From positions 98,608-162,607 of the forward strand of contig JADZAN010000003.1 of NCBI GenBank assembly GCA_020852815.1: a stretch of DNA of 64,000 nt. The letters are read 5' to 3'. The position numbers and the translations under genes are program-made. Of this stretch, positions 8,410-17,037 are shown piece after piece (position 1 is the first letter of the stretch; each line of letters opens with the position of its first letter). Under the pieces are notes generated by a model. The model was not told where the DNA came from. It was given only the letters and a program-made list of their open reading frames with translations, and did no database searches. Source of the stretch: Gemmatimonadaceae bacterium. Lineage in GTDB: Bacteria > Gemmatimonadota > Gemmatimonadetes > Gemmatimonadales > Gemmatimonadaceae.

Positions 8410-8484
8410 TCGGCAGTAGGGCAAGTTGCAGTCAGTCCGTGAAGACCATGGGACCTCGCTCTCGCGGTGGTCCCTTTTCTGTTT
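8410..8484 (+). ncRNA. Candidate leader RNA / small RNA ending in an intrinsic terminator
   Basis: Transcription from the promoter at 8375-8403 should begin near 8410. After about 40 bases a hairpin forms: GGGACC (8450-8455) pairs with GGTCCC (8469-8474), with an inner CGC/GCG stem and a 4-base loop. It is followed by TTTTCTGTTT. This is a full intrinsic terminator about 140 bp before the cold-shock start codon. The transcript is either a stand-alone RNA of about 70 nt or an attenuated leader controlling the cold-shock gene. Boundaries are inferred; I recognise no RNA family. Confidence 0.5.
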
Positions 8485-8626
8485 GGCGCATCCGCTGTTC
8501 CGACCAGGCTCGCTGGCGGATTCATGGTGCGGCCCGGCGTGGGGGCGTTGGTCCACGATTCACTTGAGTGATCGGGAAGTACGGCATCACCGGACTCCGA
8601 CCACAACAACACCTAGGAGTACGGCA

Positions 8627-8839
8627 ATGCGTATCACCGGCACCGTGAAGTGGTTCAACGACGCCAAGGGGTTTGGTTTCATCACCCCTGAGAACGGCCA
8701 GAAGGACTGCTTCGTCCACCACTCCGCCATCCAGGGCAAGGGCTTCAAGTCCCTGGCCGAGGGCGAGCGCGTGGAGTTCGAAGTCGTGCAGGGCCAGAAG
8801 GGCCCGGCGGCTGAGAACGTCGTGAAGCTCGGCCGCTAA
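8627..8839 (+). CDS. Cold-shock protein (CspA family)
   Basis: The 70-residue protein is a complete cold-shock domain: [19 protein letters not shown] holds RNP1 (KGFGFI) and CFVHHSAI is RNP2. It is a five-stranded OB-fold RNA chaperone that melts mRNA structure. AGGAG precedes the ATG; the frame extends upstream but the upstream residues are not protein-like. The gene has a long untranslated leader with a promoter and terminator hairpin, a common arrangement for cold-regulated csp genes, and is divergent from deaD. Two G/C-rich hairpins follow the stop before rpsU. Confidence 0.95.
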   Translation: MRITGTVKWFNDAKGFGFITPENGQKDCFVHHSAIQGKGFKSLAEGERVEFEVVQGQKGPAAENVVKLGR

Positions 8840-8850
8840 CCCGGCCAGTC

Positions 8851-8901
8851 GGGGGGCGATACCCCGCCCCCCATCGGCGACCCGGCCGCCCAGCGGCCGG
8901 G
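8851..8901 (+). terminator. Two consecutive GC hairpins between csp and rpsU
   Basis: The first stem is GGGGGGCG (8851-8858) with CGCCCCCC (8865-8872). The second is CCCGGCCGC (8881-8889) with GCGGCCGGG (8893-8901) and a 3-base loop. Neither has a U-tract, so they may attenuate read-through or stabilise the csp mRNA 3' end rather than fully terminate. Confidence 0.5.
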
Positions 8902-8969
8902 GCGCCACTTCAAGCGAAAAGACGAGTCACCGTCGCCGCAGCCGCGGCGTTCCCATCGAGTAATCCATC

Positions 8970-9164
8970 ATGATTGAAGTCAAGCTCGACGAAGGCGATC
9001 GGTTGGAGTGGGCCCTCAAGGCCTTCAAGAAGAAGGTCCTGAAGTCCGGCATCCTGAAGGAGCTGCGCCGCAAGCGGCATTACGTGAAGCCCAGCGAAGC
9101 GCGCCAGCTCAAGTCGGCCGCGGCCCGTCGCCGCGCCCGGCAAAAGCCCCGCCCGTCAGAGTAA
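8970..9164 (+). CDS. rpsU: 30S ribosomal protein S21
   Basis: The 64-residue basic protein MIEVKLDEGDRLEWALKAFKKK... matches bS21 in length and pattern, with a helical start and an Arg/Lys-rich tail (RRRARQKPRPSE). bS21 sits on the small subunit near the anti-Shine-Dalgarno helix and helps initiation. There is no clear ribosome-binding site before the ATG. It follows csp in the same orientation and ends at a terminator at 9188-9218. Confidence 0.93.
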   Translation: MIEVKLDEGDRLEWALKAFKKKVLKSGILKELRRKRHYVKPSEARQLKSAAARRRARQKPRPSE

Positions 9165-9187
9165 CTCGGTAGTCGACCCGTCTTTCG

Positions 9188-9218
9188 CCCCCGCCCCTGT
9201 TTGGGTCGGGGGTTTCGT
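9188..9218 (+). terminator. Intrinsic terminator of rpsU
   Basis: CCCCCGCCC pairs with GGGTCGGGGG around a short loop (one bulge) and is followed by TTTCGTCG. Confidence 0.75.
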
Positions 9219-9273
9219 CGTTGCGGGCACGACGAACTCCCGCTCCTCCTCGCGGTGACCCAAAGGTGGCTGG

Positions 9274-9331
9274 CAAACCGGTAGCCGCAGCCCCGGCGCA
9301 TTGCGCCAGTGATGGCGCGGCTACCGGTTTG
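9274..9331. repeat. Nested palindrome between convergent genes
   Basis: A perfect 15-bp inverted repeat (9274-9288 with 9317-9331, core ACCGGTAGCC) encloses a second hairpin GGCGC-att-GCGCC at 9295-9307. There is no U-tract. It lies between rpsU and the minus-strand gene ending at 9341 and might be a bidirectional barrier or a REP-like palindromic unit. Confidence 0.7.
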
Positions 9332-9340
9332 GAACCACGA

Positions 9341-9751
9341 CTAGCGCCGAGCTGCAGCCGCCGAGTCGCTCAGGCGCAACGCTGGCCGGTCGATCACCGT
9401 CGCGTCCGGGTCGACGTCGCTCCCCACCGGCAACGCCACGTCGCGCGTGGGCTTGGCTCGCAAGGCGCGCCGCGGAACCAGCTCCTCGCCCAGCTCGACG
9501 AGGACGCGCGTTGCCACCAGCGACGCCAGTGGCTCCGGAACTCCCATCACCCGCACATACGTGTCGATCGCGCGGTCGAACGGCATGTCCTCCGACAGCG
9601 TGTCGATGAACATGAGCGCGTTGCGCACGTGCGTCTCGATGATTGCATCCTCCGCCCGCGCCTGCGCCAGGCGCATCCGCCGCTCCGCCCCCTCGTCCAG
9701 CCGACGGGGGAAGAGGGATTCGGGGAAGATTCGGCGGAGGAAGGAGGGCAT
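9341..9751 (-). CDS. Hypothetical protein, 136 aa or shorter
   Basis: A mostly helical soluble protein (RRMRLAQARAEDAIIETHVRNALMFID in two helices, then a Val/Leu-rich segment). No family is recognised. The ATG at 9751 directly abuts a C-rich repeat (on this strand) and has no ribosome-binding site; Met26 at 9676 is preceded by GGAGCGGCGG and may be the true start, giving 111 residues. It lies downstream of acs on the same strand, separated by 162 bp of repeats. Confidence 0.55.
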   Translation of the reverse strand: MPSFLRRIFPESLFPRRLDEGAERRMRLAQARAEDAIIETHVRNALMFIDTLSEDMPFDRAIDTYVRVMGVPEPLASLVATRVLVELGEELVPRRALRAKPTRDVALPVGSDVDPDATVIDRPALRLSDSAAAARR

Positions 9752-9752
9752 T

Positions 9753-9903
9753 GGGACGGGGGACGGGGGACGGGAGTTCGGTGGTGCGTGGTGCGGGGGG
9801 TGTGCGAGCTACGGGGACGGTGGCTTGCTACACGATAACGTCTCTGCCCCGCGTCGCCCATGCCAAGGCCCCGCGCGCACTCCCGTCCCCCGTCCCCCGT
9901 CCC
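9753..9903. repeat. Heptamer (GGGGGAC)n repeats in inverted orientation
   Basis: A 24-bp run of GGGGGAC-type heptamers at 9753-9776 is repeated as its perfect reverse complement at 9880-9903, with the C-rich array continuing to about 9909. They bound a 103-bp spacer between acs and the next gene. The arms could pair as one long hairpin, and the G-rich arm has four or more G-runs, so a G-quadruplex is possible. Confidence 0.8.
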
Positions 9904-9913
9904 CCGTCCGCCC

Positions 9914-11878
9914 CTAGCTCTCCTGCGACTCGTATTGATCCTTCAATCTCGCCACCACACCCGGATCGGCGAGCGTAGTCGTGTCGCCCAGCGCCCGCCC
10001 CTCGGCGATGTCGCGCAGGAGGCGCCGCATGATCTTGCCGGAGCGGGTCTTGGGAAGGTCGGCGCTGAAGAGCACGTCGTCGGGGCGCGCGATGGCGCCG
10101 ATCTTCTGGGCCACGAAATCGCGCAGTTCGTCGCGTAGCTCGCCGCTGGGGTGGTGCCCGGTGCGCAGCGTGACGAAGGCGGCAAGCGCCTGGCCCTTGA
10201 GCTCGTGGTGCTTTCCCACCACCGCGGCTTCGGCGACGGTCGGGTGCTCCACCAGCGCGCTCTCCACCTCCATCGTCCCAATGCGGTGTCCGGCCACGTT
10301 CAACACGTCGTCCACGCGTCCCAGGATCCAGTAGTAGCCATCCTCGTCGCGCTTGGCGCCGTCGCCGGCGAAGTACAGGTCGGGGCGGCCGGGCCACTTG
10401 GAGAAGTACGTCTCCACATAGCGCTCGTCGTCACCCCAAATGGTCCGCAACATCGACGGCCACGGGCGCGTGAGGGTGAGGAGCCCTCCGCCCACGGTGA
10501 TCTCCGTCGCCTTGGCGTCCACGAGCTGCGCGAAGTAGCCGGGAAGCGGCTGCGTGGCCGATCCCGGCTTGGTGTGCGTGATGCCCGGGAGCGGGGAAAT
10601 GACGATTGCCCCGGTCTCCGTCTGCCACCAGGTGTCGACGATGGGGCAGCGCCCGGCGCCGATGTGCGTGTGGTACCAGATCCACGCCTCGGGATTGATC
10701 GGCTCGCCCACGCTGCCTAACAAGCGCAAGCGCGACAGGTCGTGCGCGGCGGGCCAGTCGGCCCCCCACTTCATGAAGGCGCGTATCGCCGTGGGGGCGG
10801 TGTAGAAGATCGTGACGCCATGCCGCTGGCACATCTCCCACATGCGGTCCTTCTCCGGCCAGTCGGGGGCCCCTTCATACATCACGCAGGTGGCACCGTT
10901 GGCCAGCGGGCCGTACACCAGGTACGAGTGTCCCGTCACCCACCCTACATCGGCCGTGCACCAGAACACGTCCTCTTCCTTGAGGTCGAAGACGTGCCGC
11001 GTGGTGTACGCCACACCGGTGAGGTAGCCCCCGGTGGTGTGCACAATCCCCTTGGGCTTCCCGGTTGTTCCGGATGTGTAGAGGATGAAGAGCACATCCT
11101 CGGCCTCCATGGGCTCGGCCGGGCAGGAGGCGTCGGCCTGCTGCATGAGGCGATGGTACCAGTGGTCGCGCCCCTCCTCCATCTCCACGTAGGCCTCGCC
11201 AATGGGCCCCGACGTGCGCCGCTGCACGACCACGACGTGCTTCACCGACGGAACCTCCTCCAGCGCCTTGTCGGTGTTGCGCTTGAGGGGGACGATCTGC
11301 CCGCGTCGATAGCCGCCGTCGGCGGTGATCACGACCTTGGCCTCGGCGTCGTTCATGCGATCGCGCAGCGACTCGGGCGAGAAGCCGCCAAAGACGACGG
11401 AGTGAATCGCCCCGATGCGCGCGCACGCCAACATCGCGATTGCAGCTTCGGGAATGAGCGGGAGGTAGATCCCCACCCGGTCGCCGCGACGCACGCCGAG
11501 CTTCTTGAGGACATTGGCGAACTTCTGGACGTCCTGGTACAGCTCCCAGTAGGTGATCGTGCGACGGTCGCCCGGCTCGCCCTCGAAGATGATCGCCGCC
11601 TTGTTGCGCCTGGCGCTGTTGATGTGCCGGTCCACGCAGTTGAAGGCGACGTTGAGCGTCCCGCCTTGGAACCAGCGAGAGCGCGGCGGCTGCCAGTCCA
11701 GGACCGTGTGCCACGGCGTGAACCAGTCCAGCGCGCGCGCCTGCTCGGCCCAGAAAGCCTCGTAGTCGGCGGAGGCGCGCTCGTAGACCTCGGGAGAGCG
11801 GTCGTGCGCGTTCCGGGCAAAGTCCTCGCTGGGCGGGAACTTCCGGTTCTCCTGCAGAAGAACGTCGATGTCGGACAT
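9914..11878 (-). CDS. acs: Acetyl-CoA synthetase (AMP-forming)
   Basis: The 654-residue ANL-superfamily ligase activates acetate with ATP to acetyl-AMP and then acetyl-CoA. The P-loop-like motif [18 protein letters not shown], the WWQTETG motif, the hinge region [20 protein letters not shown] and the C-terminal [15 protein letters not shown] are all present. The Lys in SGK is the catalytic and acetyl-regulated lysine of the family. Length is standard for Acs. I chose the ATG at 11878 ([14 protein letters not shown]), which gives the usual N-terminus; the frame is open 255 bases further but reads as non-coding. It allows growth on acetate or salvage of overflow acetate. Confidence 0.95.
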   Translation of the reverse strand: MSDIDVLLQENRKFPPSEDFARNAHDRSPEVYERASADYEAFWAEQARALDWFTPWHTVLDWQPPRSRWFQGGTLNVAFNCVDRHINSARRNKAAIIFEGEPGDRRTITYWELYQDVQKFANVLKKLGVRRGDRVGIYLPLIPEAAIAMLACARIGAIHSVVFGGFSPESLRDRMNDAEAKVVITADGGYRRGQIVPLKRNTDKALEEVPSVKHVVVVQRRTSGPIGEAYVEMEEGRDHWYHRLMQQADASCPAEPMEAEDVLFILYTSGTTGKPKGIVHTTGGYLTGVAYTTRHVFDLKEEDVFWCTADVGWVTGHSYLVYGPLANGATCVMYEGAPDWPEKDRMWEMCQRHGVTIFYTAPTAIRAFMKWGADWPAAHDLSRLRLLGSVGEPINPEAWIWYHTHIGAGRCPIVDTWWQTETGAIVISPLPGITHTKPGSATQPLPGYFAQLVDAKATEITVGGGLLTLTRPWPSMLRTIWGDDERYVETYFSKWPGRPDLYFAGDGAKRDEDGYYWILGRVDDVLNVAGHRIGTMEVESALVEHPTVAEAAVVGKHHELKGQALAAFVTLRTGHHPSGELRDELRDFVAQKIGAIARPDDVLFSADLPKTRSGKIMRRLLRDIAEGRALGDTTTLADPGVVARLKDQYESQES

Positions 11879-12254
11879 GACGGAAGCGGTCGGATTCGGG
11901 AGACTCGCCGCGCGCCGGGGCGTGAGCGGTAGGGCGTGGCGCTTCGGGAGGTCCCCGAGTAGCGCCAAGCGTTCCGATTCTGGGGAGGTGAGCGTGGATG
12001 TGCAACCGGAAAAGCGCGACGGCGCGCCATGGAGTTCGGGCGCGGTACGGTCGATACGGCAGAGTGGAGAGCCTGCCGCGATTTGCCGACCACATGCGCC
12101 GCCGCCGGCGCCGCCATGAATCAGGCAAGTCACGCCACGGCAACGGTTTCACCACTGCTGGCGCGCGCTGGCACGCTGTTCGCCATCATCACCGCCGTCC
12201 GGGACGACGATTGGTGCCCCGGTACGAACGGCCCCTCATTCGTCCAGTCATCCC
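11879..12254. other. Intergenic region between acs and the STAS gene
   Basis: 376 bp between two divergent genes. It must hold promoters for both, but I see no convincing -35/-10 pair, RNA gene or repeat. Frames open across it look like GC-driven open frames rather than genes. Confidence 0.6.
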
Positions 12255-12557
12255 ATGACCGCAGTCGTCGAATCGAACCTGATTCTCGCCCCCTCGCGCC
12301 TCGTCTCGGAGACGCGAGTCGACTTCCGCTGCGCCGCGCTCGATTCGCTGGAGCGCGCCCGGGAGAGCGGGACCCCCCTCCTCGCCATCGACATGGGGGA
12401 AACGCGCGATGTGGACGCGAGCGGGCTCGGGATCCTCGTCCTGGTCCAGAAACGGGCGCGCGAGCGCGGCATCACCACCCGCCTCCTCAACACGCAGAGC
12501 AGCGTCCGCTCACTCCTCACGCTCACCAAGCTCGAGCCGCTCTTCGAGTTCGCCTGA
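12255..12557 (+). CDS. STAS-domain protein (anti-anti-sigma factor-like)
   Basis: The 100-residue single STAS domain has the SpoIIAA-type core LLAIDMGETRDVDASGLGILVLVQKRA, where the Ser in D-A-S-G-L-G aligns with the phosphorylatable serine of anti-anti-sigma factors. These proteins bind a serine kinase/anti-sigma partner and release a sigma factor or control a phosphatase pathway. No kinase or phosphatase gene is adjacent. A GC hairpin at 12571-12590 follows the gene. Confidence 0.8.
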   Translation: MTAVVESNLILAPSRLVSETRVDFRCAALDSLERARESGTPLLAIDMGETRDVDASGLGILVLVQKRARERGITTRLLNTQSSVRSLLTLTKLEPLFEFA

Positions 12558-12570
12558 GACCGCGCCAAAC

Positions 12571-12590
12571 CGGCCGCCCTGTGGCGGCCG
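12571..12590 (+). terminator. Hairpin after the STAS gene
   Basis: CGGCCGCC-ctgt-GGCGGCCG, an 8-bp perfect stem with a 4-base loop, 14 bp past the stop and without a U-tract. Confidence 0.5.
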
Positions 12591-12769
12591 AGCACGTGAA
12601 TCGCGCCACCTCGTCGCGCCCGCGCCTCCTGCGTCGGGCGCTTCTTGTTGGATTTCCCCCGGTTCCGGGTTTGCAACGGGGTCAAAGGGGACCAGATTCC
12701 TCGTGACATGTTTTCCTTCCGGTTCGGCCCCGCGCCGGCCGTCATCCTCGCGGATCGCTTTCTCCTCTG

Positions 12770-13804
12770 ATGGTCACGATCAAGGACGTCGCACGGCGGG
12801 CGGGTGTGTCGGTGGCAACGGTATCACGCGTGCTCAACAAGAGCGGCCCCGTCAGTCCCGCGGCCGCGGAGCGCATCCACGAGGCGGCCGAAGCGCTGCA
12901 CTACGTCCCGCACGGTGGCGCGCGTTCGCTCATCACCTCCAGGACCAACACCATCGGCGTCCTCCTTCCCGATCTCTACGGCGGCTTCTTCTCCGAGATG
13001 ATCCGCGGGATCGACCAGACGGCGCAGCAGCACGGCTATCACCTTCTCCTTTCGGGCTCGCACAACCGGCGCAACGAGATGGAGGGGGCCATGCGGGCCA
13101 TGCGTGGCCGCACCGACGGCGTCATTGCCATGTCGCCGCACTTCGATGCGCGCACGCTGGTGGAGAACCTCCCGCCGTCGCTCCCGGTGATCCTCCTCTC
13201 CTGCGAGGCGGGTGACAGCGACTACCAGGTGATCGCGATCGACAACGCGAGTGGCGCCGCGGCGATGGTTCGCCACCTCGTTGCCCTGGGGCATCGCCGC
13301 ATCGCGATGGTCATGGGGGAGAAGGGGCACTTCGACACCGCCGAGCGTCTCCAGGGCTACCGGCAGGCGCTGCTGGATGCGGGGATCGAACTCGACGCGC
13401 GCTACGAGGCGCAAGGCGACTTTAGCGAAGCGTCGGGGCACCGTGCGGTGCAGGAACTGCTCGCGCTCGACGAGCGCCCCACGGCGATCTTCTGCGCCAA
13501 CGACTCGATGGCGATCGGCGGGCTGGCGGCGGTGCACGAGGCAGGGCTCGACGTTCCCGACGACATCACCGTGGTCGGCTTCGACGACATCCCGCTCGCG
13601 CACTACCTGTCGCCGCCGCTGTCGTCGGTGCACGTCCCGGTCTTCGAGATGGGGGAGCGCGCCGTGTCGCGCCTCATCGCGGCGCTCAAGGGCGAGCCCA
13701 CCTCGGAGCGCCGCCACGAGCGTCTTCCCACGCACCTGGTGGTGCGCGATTCGTGCGCCCCTCCGCCCGCAGAGGCGCGGCAGGCCAACGCCGGGCGCGC
13801 CTGA
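12770..13804 (+). CDS. LacI-family transcriptional regulator
   Basis: 344 residues: a LacI helix-turn-helix at 3-22 (TIKDVARRAGVSVATVSRVLN), hinge helix near 50, then a periplasmic-binding-like effector domain (TIGVLLPDLYGGFFSEMIRGI ... FCANDSMAIGGLAAVHEAGL ... TVVGFDDIPLAHYLSPPLSSV). Members bind an operator and release it on binding a sugar or nucleoside. No sugar-use operon is adjacent, so the target is elsewhere or is the pyrophosphatase gene 39 bp downstream; neither can be shown here. Confidence 0.92.
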   Translation: MVTIKDVARRAGVSVATVSRVLNKSGPVSPAAAERIHEAAEALHYVPHGGARSLITSRTNTIGVLLPDLYGGFFSEMIRGIDQTAQQHGYHLLLSGSHNRRNEMEGAMRAMRGRTDGVIAMSPHFDARTLVENLPPSLPVILLSCEAGDSDYQVIAIDNASGAAAMVRHLVALGHRRIAMVMGEKGHFDTAERLQGYRQALLDAGIELDARYEAQGDFSEASGHRAVQELLALDERPTAIFCANDSMAIGGLAAVHEAGLDVPDDITVVGFDDIPLAHYLSPPLSSVHVPVFEMGERAVSRLIAALKGEPTSERRHERLPTHLVVRDSCAPPPAEARQANAGRA

Positions 13805-13843
13805 GCGCTCGCACCAACGTTCAACACGTAGCGTGACATCCGC

Positions 13844-14386
13844 ATGATCCATCCCTGGCGCGATCTCCCGCCTGGCCCGCACCCGCCAGACGAGGTCACC
13901 GCAGTCATCGAGATCCCCAAGGGGAGCCGCAACAAGTACGAGCTGGACAAGGAGTCGGGGCTCTTCAAGCTCGACCGCGTCCTCTACTCGGCGGTGCACT
14001 ACCCTGGCGACTACGGCTTCATTCCGCGCACGCTGCACGAGGACAACGATCCTCTCGACATCATCGTGCGCATCGACGAGCCGACCTTTCCCGGCTGCCA
14101 GATCCAGTCGCGCCCCATCGGCGTGCTCAAGATGCTCGATCGCGGCGAACCGGACGACAAGATTCTCGCCGTCCCCTCGCACGATCCGCTGCACCACGAG
14201 TACTACGACATCGCCGACCTGCCGCGGCACTACCTGGACGAGATCGAGCACTTCTTCCAGATCTACAAGGACCTGGAGGGGAAGCGCATGCAGATCGTCG
14301 GTTGGGAGAAGAGCGAAGTCGCGATGCGCGTGATCGAGGATTCGATCGTGCGGTACGCGGCGCGCTACCTCACGCAGGGACCGTAG
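13844..14386 (+). CDS. ppa: Inorganic pyrophosphatase (family I)
   Basis: The 180-residue protein carries the family I signature with metal-binding acids EDNDPLDIIVRID, the upstream GSRNKYELDKESG and HYPGDYGFIPRTL segments, and LDRGEPDDKILAV. It hydrolyses pyrophosphate to phosphate in the cytoplasm and pulls biosynthetic reactions forward. Length and order of motifs are standard. It is in the same orientation as the LacI gene, 39 bp away. A 31-bp tandem repeat begins immediately after its stop codon. Confidence 0.95.
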   Translation: MIHPWRDLPPGPHPPDEVTAVIEIPKGSRNKYELDKESGLFKLDRVLYSAVHYPGDYGFIPRTLHEDNDPLDIIVRIDEPTFPGCQIQSRPIGVLKMLDRGEPDDKILAVPSHDPLHHEYYDIADLPRHYLDEIEHFFQIYKDLEGKRMQIVGWEKSEVAMRVIEDSIVRYAARYLTQGP

Positions 14387-14387
14387 T

Positions 14388-14480
14388 GCGGCGCTAGCGC
14401 CACCGCCGCATCACGGGTGCGGCTCTAGCGCCAGCGCCGCATCACGGGTGCGGCGCTAGCGCCAGCGCCGCATCACGAGG
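14388..14480. repeat. 31-bp tandem repeat, three copies, overlapping the ketosynthase 3' end
   Basis: The unit containing ctagcgccagcgccgcatca occurs three times with a period of 31 bp (TAGCGCC at 14395, 14426 and 14457). The third copy is the coding 3' end of the minus-strand ketosynthase gene (MRRWR and stop), so the two extra copies duplicate that gene end. Each unit holds the palindrome-like GGCGCTAGCGCC, which could form terminator-like hairpins between convergent genes. Confidence 0.8.
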
Positions 14481-15697
14481 GCGGCGTTGATGCCGCCAAA
14501 GCCGAACGAGTTGCTGATGAGGTGTTCCACGCGCGCCGAGACTCCCTCGCTCGCCACGTGGGCCAGGGCGCAGGCCTCGTCAGGCGCCTCCAGGTTCACC
14601 GTGGGCGGGAGCCACTCGCGCTCCAGCGCCAGGGCGCAGATGGCGGCCTCGATCGCCCCCGACGCGCCTAACGCGTGCCCGTAGTACCCCTTGGTCCCGC
14701 TCACCGGGACCGTCGCCGCGCGCTCGCCCAGCACCTGGCGGATAACCTGCGTCTCGGTAGGGTCGTTGAGTGGTGTCGAGGAGGCGTGCGCGTTGACGTA
14801 GCCCAGCTCGTGTGCCGCCAGCTGCGCGTCGGCCAGGGCCAGGCGCATGGCGCGCGCCGCCTGGCTCCCGTCGGGGCGCGGCGCGGTCATGTGGTGCGCG
14901 TCGTTGGTCTGGCCAAAGCCCAGGACCTCGGCGTAGATCGGGGCGCCGCGCGCCACGGCACGATCGTGCTCCTCCAGCACCAGCACCGCCGCCCCCTCGC
15001 CCATCACGAAGCCATCGCGGTCCCGGTCAAAGGGGCGCGAGGCACGGAGCGGATCGTCGTTTCGCGTCGACATGGCGCGAATGAGCGCAAAGGCGCCGTA
15101 ACAGAGCGGGGCGAGCGGTGCCTCGGCGCCGCCGGCAATCATCACGTCCGCATACCCGTCGCGCACCTGGCGGAAGGCGTCTCCGATCGCGATGGTCCCC
15201 GAGGCGCAGCTCATGGCATTGGTGCTGTTGGGCCCCTGCACGCCGAACTCGATGGCGATGTTGCAGCTGGAGGCACCGCCAAAGACGGCAAGCGCGAGCG
15301 TGGCATCCACGGCGCGCAGCCCCTGGCGCAGGAAGACACCAAGCTGCTCCTCGGCGTAGCCCACGCCGCCGAGCGCCGTTCCCATCATCGCCCCCACCCG
15401 CTCCCGGTCCTCGCGCGCCAGGTCGAGCTGGGAGTCCTCCAGCGCCATGCGCGCCGCGGCCACGGAGAACTGCCCGAAGCGATCGAGTCGCCGCGCGCGC
15501 TTGGCTTCGATGTGATCGCTGGCCACGAAGTCGTTCACTTCCGCCGCGGTGTGCGAACGGAAGATCGAGGGATCGAAGCGCGACAGCGCGCGCACGGCCG
15601 ATTGCCGCGCGGCAAGCCCGCTCCACAGTCCGTCACGCGTGGTGCCGATGGGCGTGATGGCGCCGATGCCGGTGACGACGACGCGACGCCCCTTCAT
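14456..15697 (-). CDS. Beta-ketoacyl-ACP synthase, KAS II (FabF)-like
   Basis: The 413-residue thiolase-fold enzyme has a complete Cys-His-His active site: Cys164 in AMSCASGT, His304 in NAHASSTP and His341 in GYYGHALGASG, with Lys336 before it. It condenses malonyl-ACP with an acyl primer. The usual GTDT/GTST surroundings are altered (NAHASS, GTKGYYGH), which suggests a specialised rather than primary fatty-acid enzyme. It is the last gene of a minus-strand set with cyclase-like, methyltransferase and flavoenzyme genes, and its start overlaps the preceding stop by 4 bp (ATGA). No acyl carrier protein is seen nearby. The start is the ATG at 15697; upstream frame is shadow. Confidence 0.88.
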   Translation of the reverse strand: MKGRRVVVTGIGAITPIGTTRDGLWSGLAARQSAVRALSRFDPSIFRSHTAAEVNDFVASDHIEAKRARRLDRFGQFSVAAARMALEDSQLDLAREDRERVGAMMGTALGGVGYAEEQLGVFLRQGLRAVDATLALAVFGGASSCNIAIEFGVQGPNSTNAMSCASGTIAIGDAFRQVRDGYADVMIAGGAEAPLAPLCYGAFALIRAMSTRNDDPLRASRPFDRDRDGFVMGEGAAVLVLEEHDRAVARGAPIYAEVLGFGQTNDAHHMTAPRPDGSQAARAMRLALADAQLAAHELGYVNAHASSTPLNDPTETQVIRQVLGERAATVPVSGTKGYYGHALGASGAIEAAICALALEREWLPPTVNLEAPDEACALAHVASEGVSARVEHLISNSFGFGGINAALVMRRWR

Positions 15698-16275
15698 GTG
15701 AGTGGCGAGCGCGAGGCGTTCGCGCGCGCCTCGGCGAGGAAGTCGGCGCGTGCGAGGAGTGGAGCGAGGTGACCTTCGGCGATACGCGCCAACCCCTCGA
15801 GGGTGCGCGTCGCGATGCCGTGCACGAAGACGGGCCCGATGACGACGGTGGCGGCCCAGATGCCGATGAGCGGCCAGTGCGGTCCATCCCACGCATGCAC
15901 CAGTCGCACGCGTGTTCCTTCGCCGTTGGGTAACGCCTCGAAGCCCCACTCCACGTCCATGCGCGTCGTGATGCCGCCGATGTGGCGAAAGCGTATCGCG
16001 GGTCGCCCTTCGTCCACTTCCATCTCCGATAGCCACCACGTGGGCCAGTTGAGGACGCCGAAGGGGCGGTTGGCGCTCATCTCGACGATCCCGCCGCCGC
16101 CCTGGGCGCGGTCGCGAAAGCGGACGAAGCGGTAGTGCGGGAGGTACGCCGGCCAGTGTTCGACCTGGCGAGCGAGGGCGAAGATCTCGGCGACGCCTGC
16201 GCGCACGACGCGTTCGTCCACGGTCTCCATGGCACGTCCCGCGGGGAGCGGGCCTAACGAGAACGGTTCGCGCAT
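15694..16275 (-). CDS. SRPBCC-fold protein (polyketide cyclase/aromatase-like)
   Basis: 193 residues with the START/SRPBCC pattern: VDERVVRAGVAEIFALARQVEHWPAYLPHY at the start, then strand-rich segments ending with a long C-terminal helix (GIATRTLEGLARIAEGHL). These proteins form a deep hydrophobic cavity that binds lipids, polyketides or aromatic compounds, and some are aromatase/cyclases. Overlap with the ketosynthase (ATGA) suggests they act in the same pathway. The start could also be Met16 (METVDERV). Function is inferred from fold and neighbours. Confidence 0.75.
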   Translation of the reverse strand: MREPFSLGPLPAGRAMETVDERVVRAGVAEIFALARQVEHWPAYLPHYRFVRFRDRAQGGGGIVEMSANRPFGVLNWPTWWLSEMEVDEGRPAIRFRHIGGITTRMDVEWGFEALPNGEGTRVRLVHAWDGPHWPLIGIWAATVVIGPVFVHGIATRTLEGLARIAEGHLAPLLARADFLAEARANASRSPLT

Positions 16276-16326
16276 GCGGCGGGCGTTTAGGGAGAGTGGG
16301 AGAGGGGGAGAGGTTGGGACGGCGCG

Positions 16327-17016
16327 TCAGGCAGTGGGCGCCCAACTGGCGGTAAGGCGAAAGCCGGGGCGCCGCCGGACCTCGGGACGGACGCCGCAGC
16401 TGTCATACACCACCGACTCCAGTTCGGGCACCGTGAAGCCCCGCAGCACGGAGACGACACCGTCGTGGCGACTGACGGGGTGGAAGCCGAGGGCAAACGA
16501 CGCGACCCACAACCCGCCGGCGGCTATCCAGCTACGGCGCAGGTCGCTCACGATGACGCGGCATCGCGCCACGCGGTGCATCTCGCCCAGCAGCCTGGCC
16601 AGCGCCGCGCCCTCGAAGTGGTGCGCCACCTGGTGGCACGACACGATGTCGATGCTGCGGTCGGCCATCGGGAGCTGCAACGCGGAGGCGCACACGCCCT
16701 CGTCGGCGTGCCGTCGCGCGGCGCGGGCCAGCGAGGCATCCAGGTCGAGGGCGATGGTGTGCATCGCGATGCCGTGCGCCTCCCCGAAGTGGCGCGCATG
16801 CGCGGTGGCCTCACCCGTTCCGGTCCCGATGTCGAGGAACGATGCGGCGCGCGGCAGGGCGTGGGCGCACTCGCCGAGTGCGGCGAGGAGCGCACGGGTC
16901 CCCCCGAACAGGCGGTTCGCCATCGCGATGTCGCGGTGCGACCGGGTTCGCAGCTGCAACGGCAGGTCGCGCTGGTCGAGGATCTCGGGGCCGAGATGCC
17001 GGCGGGGGGTGAGCAT
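16327..17016 (-). CDS. SAM-dependent class I methyltransferase
   Basis: 229 residues with motif I FLDIGTGTGEATAH, an acidic post-I residue in IALDLDASLARAARRH, and DIVSCHQVAHHF as motif IV. This is a small-molecule type O- or C-methyltransferase by size. It lies between flavin reductase and cyclase-like genes in the same direction with short spacers, so it likely decorates the product of this locus. The substrate is unknown. Confidence 0.82.
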   Translation of the reverse strand: MLTPRRHLGPEILDQRDLPLQLRTRSHRDIAMANRLFGGTRALLAALGECAHALPRAASFLDIGTGTGEATAHARHFGEAHGIAMHTIALDLDASLARAARRHADEGVCASALQLPMADRSIDIVSCHQVAHHFEGAALARLLGEMHRVARCRVIVSDLRRSWIAAGGLWVASFALGFHPVSRHDGVVSVLRGFTVPELESVVYDSCGVRPEVRRRPGFRLTASWAPTA

Positions 17017-17037
17017 GCGAATGGCCGCGCGGCGCGC

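Noticed and set aside
14388..14480. Possible CRISPR array
   Set aside because: Units of 31 bp are directly adjacent with no spacers, only three copies, and part of it is a gene end.
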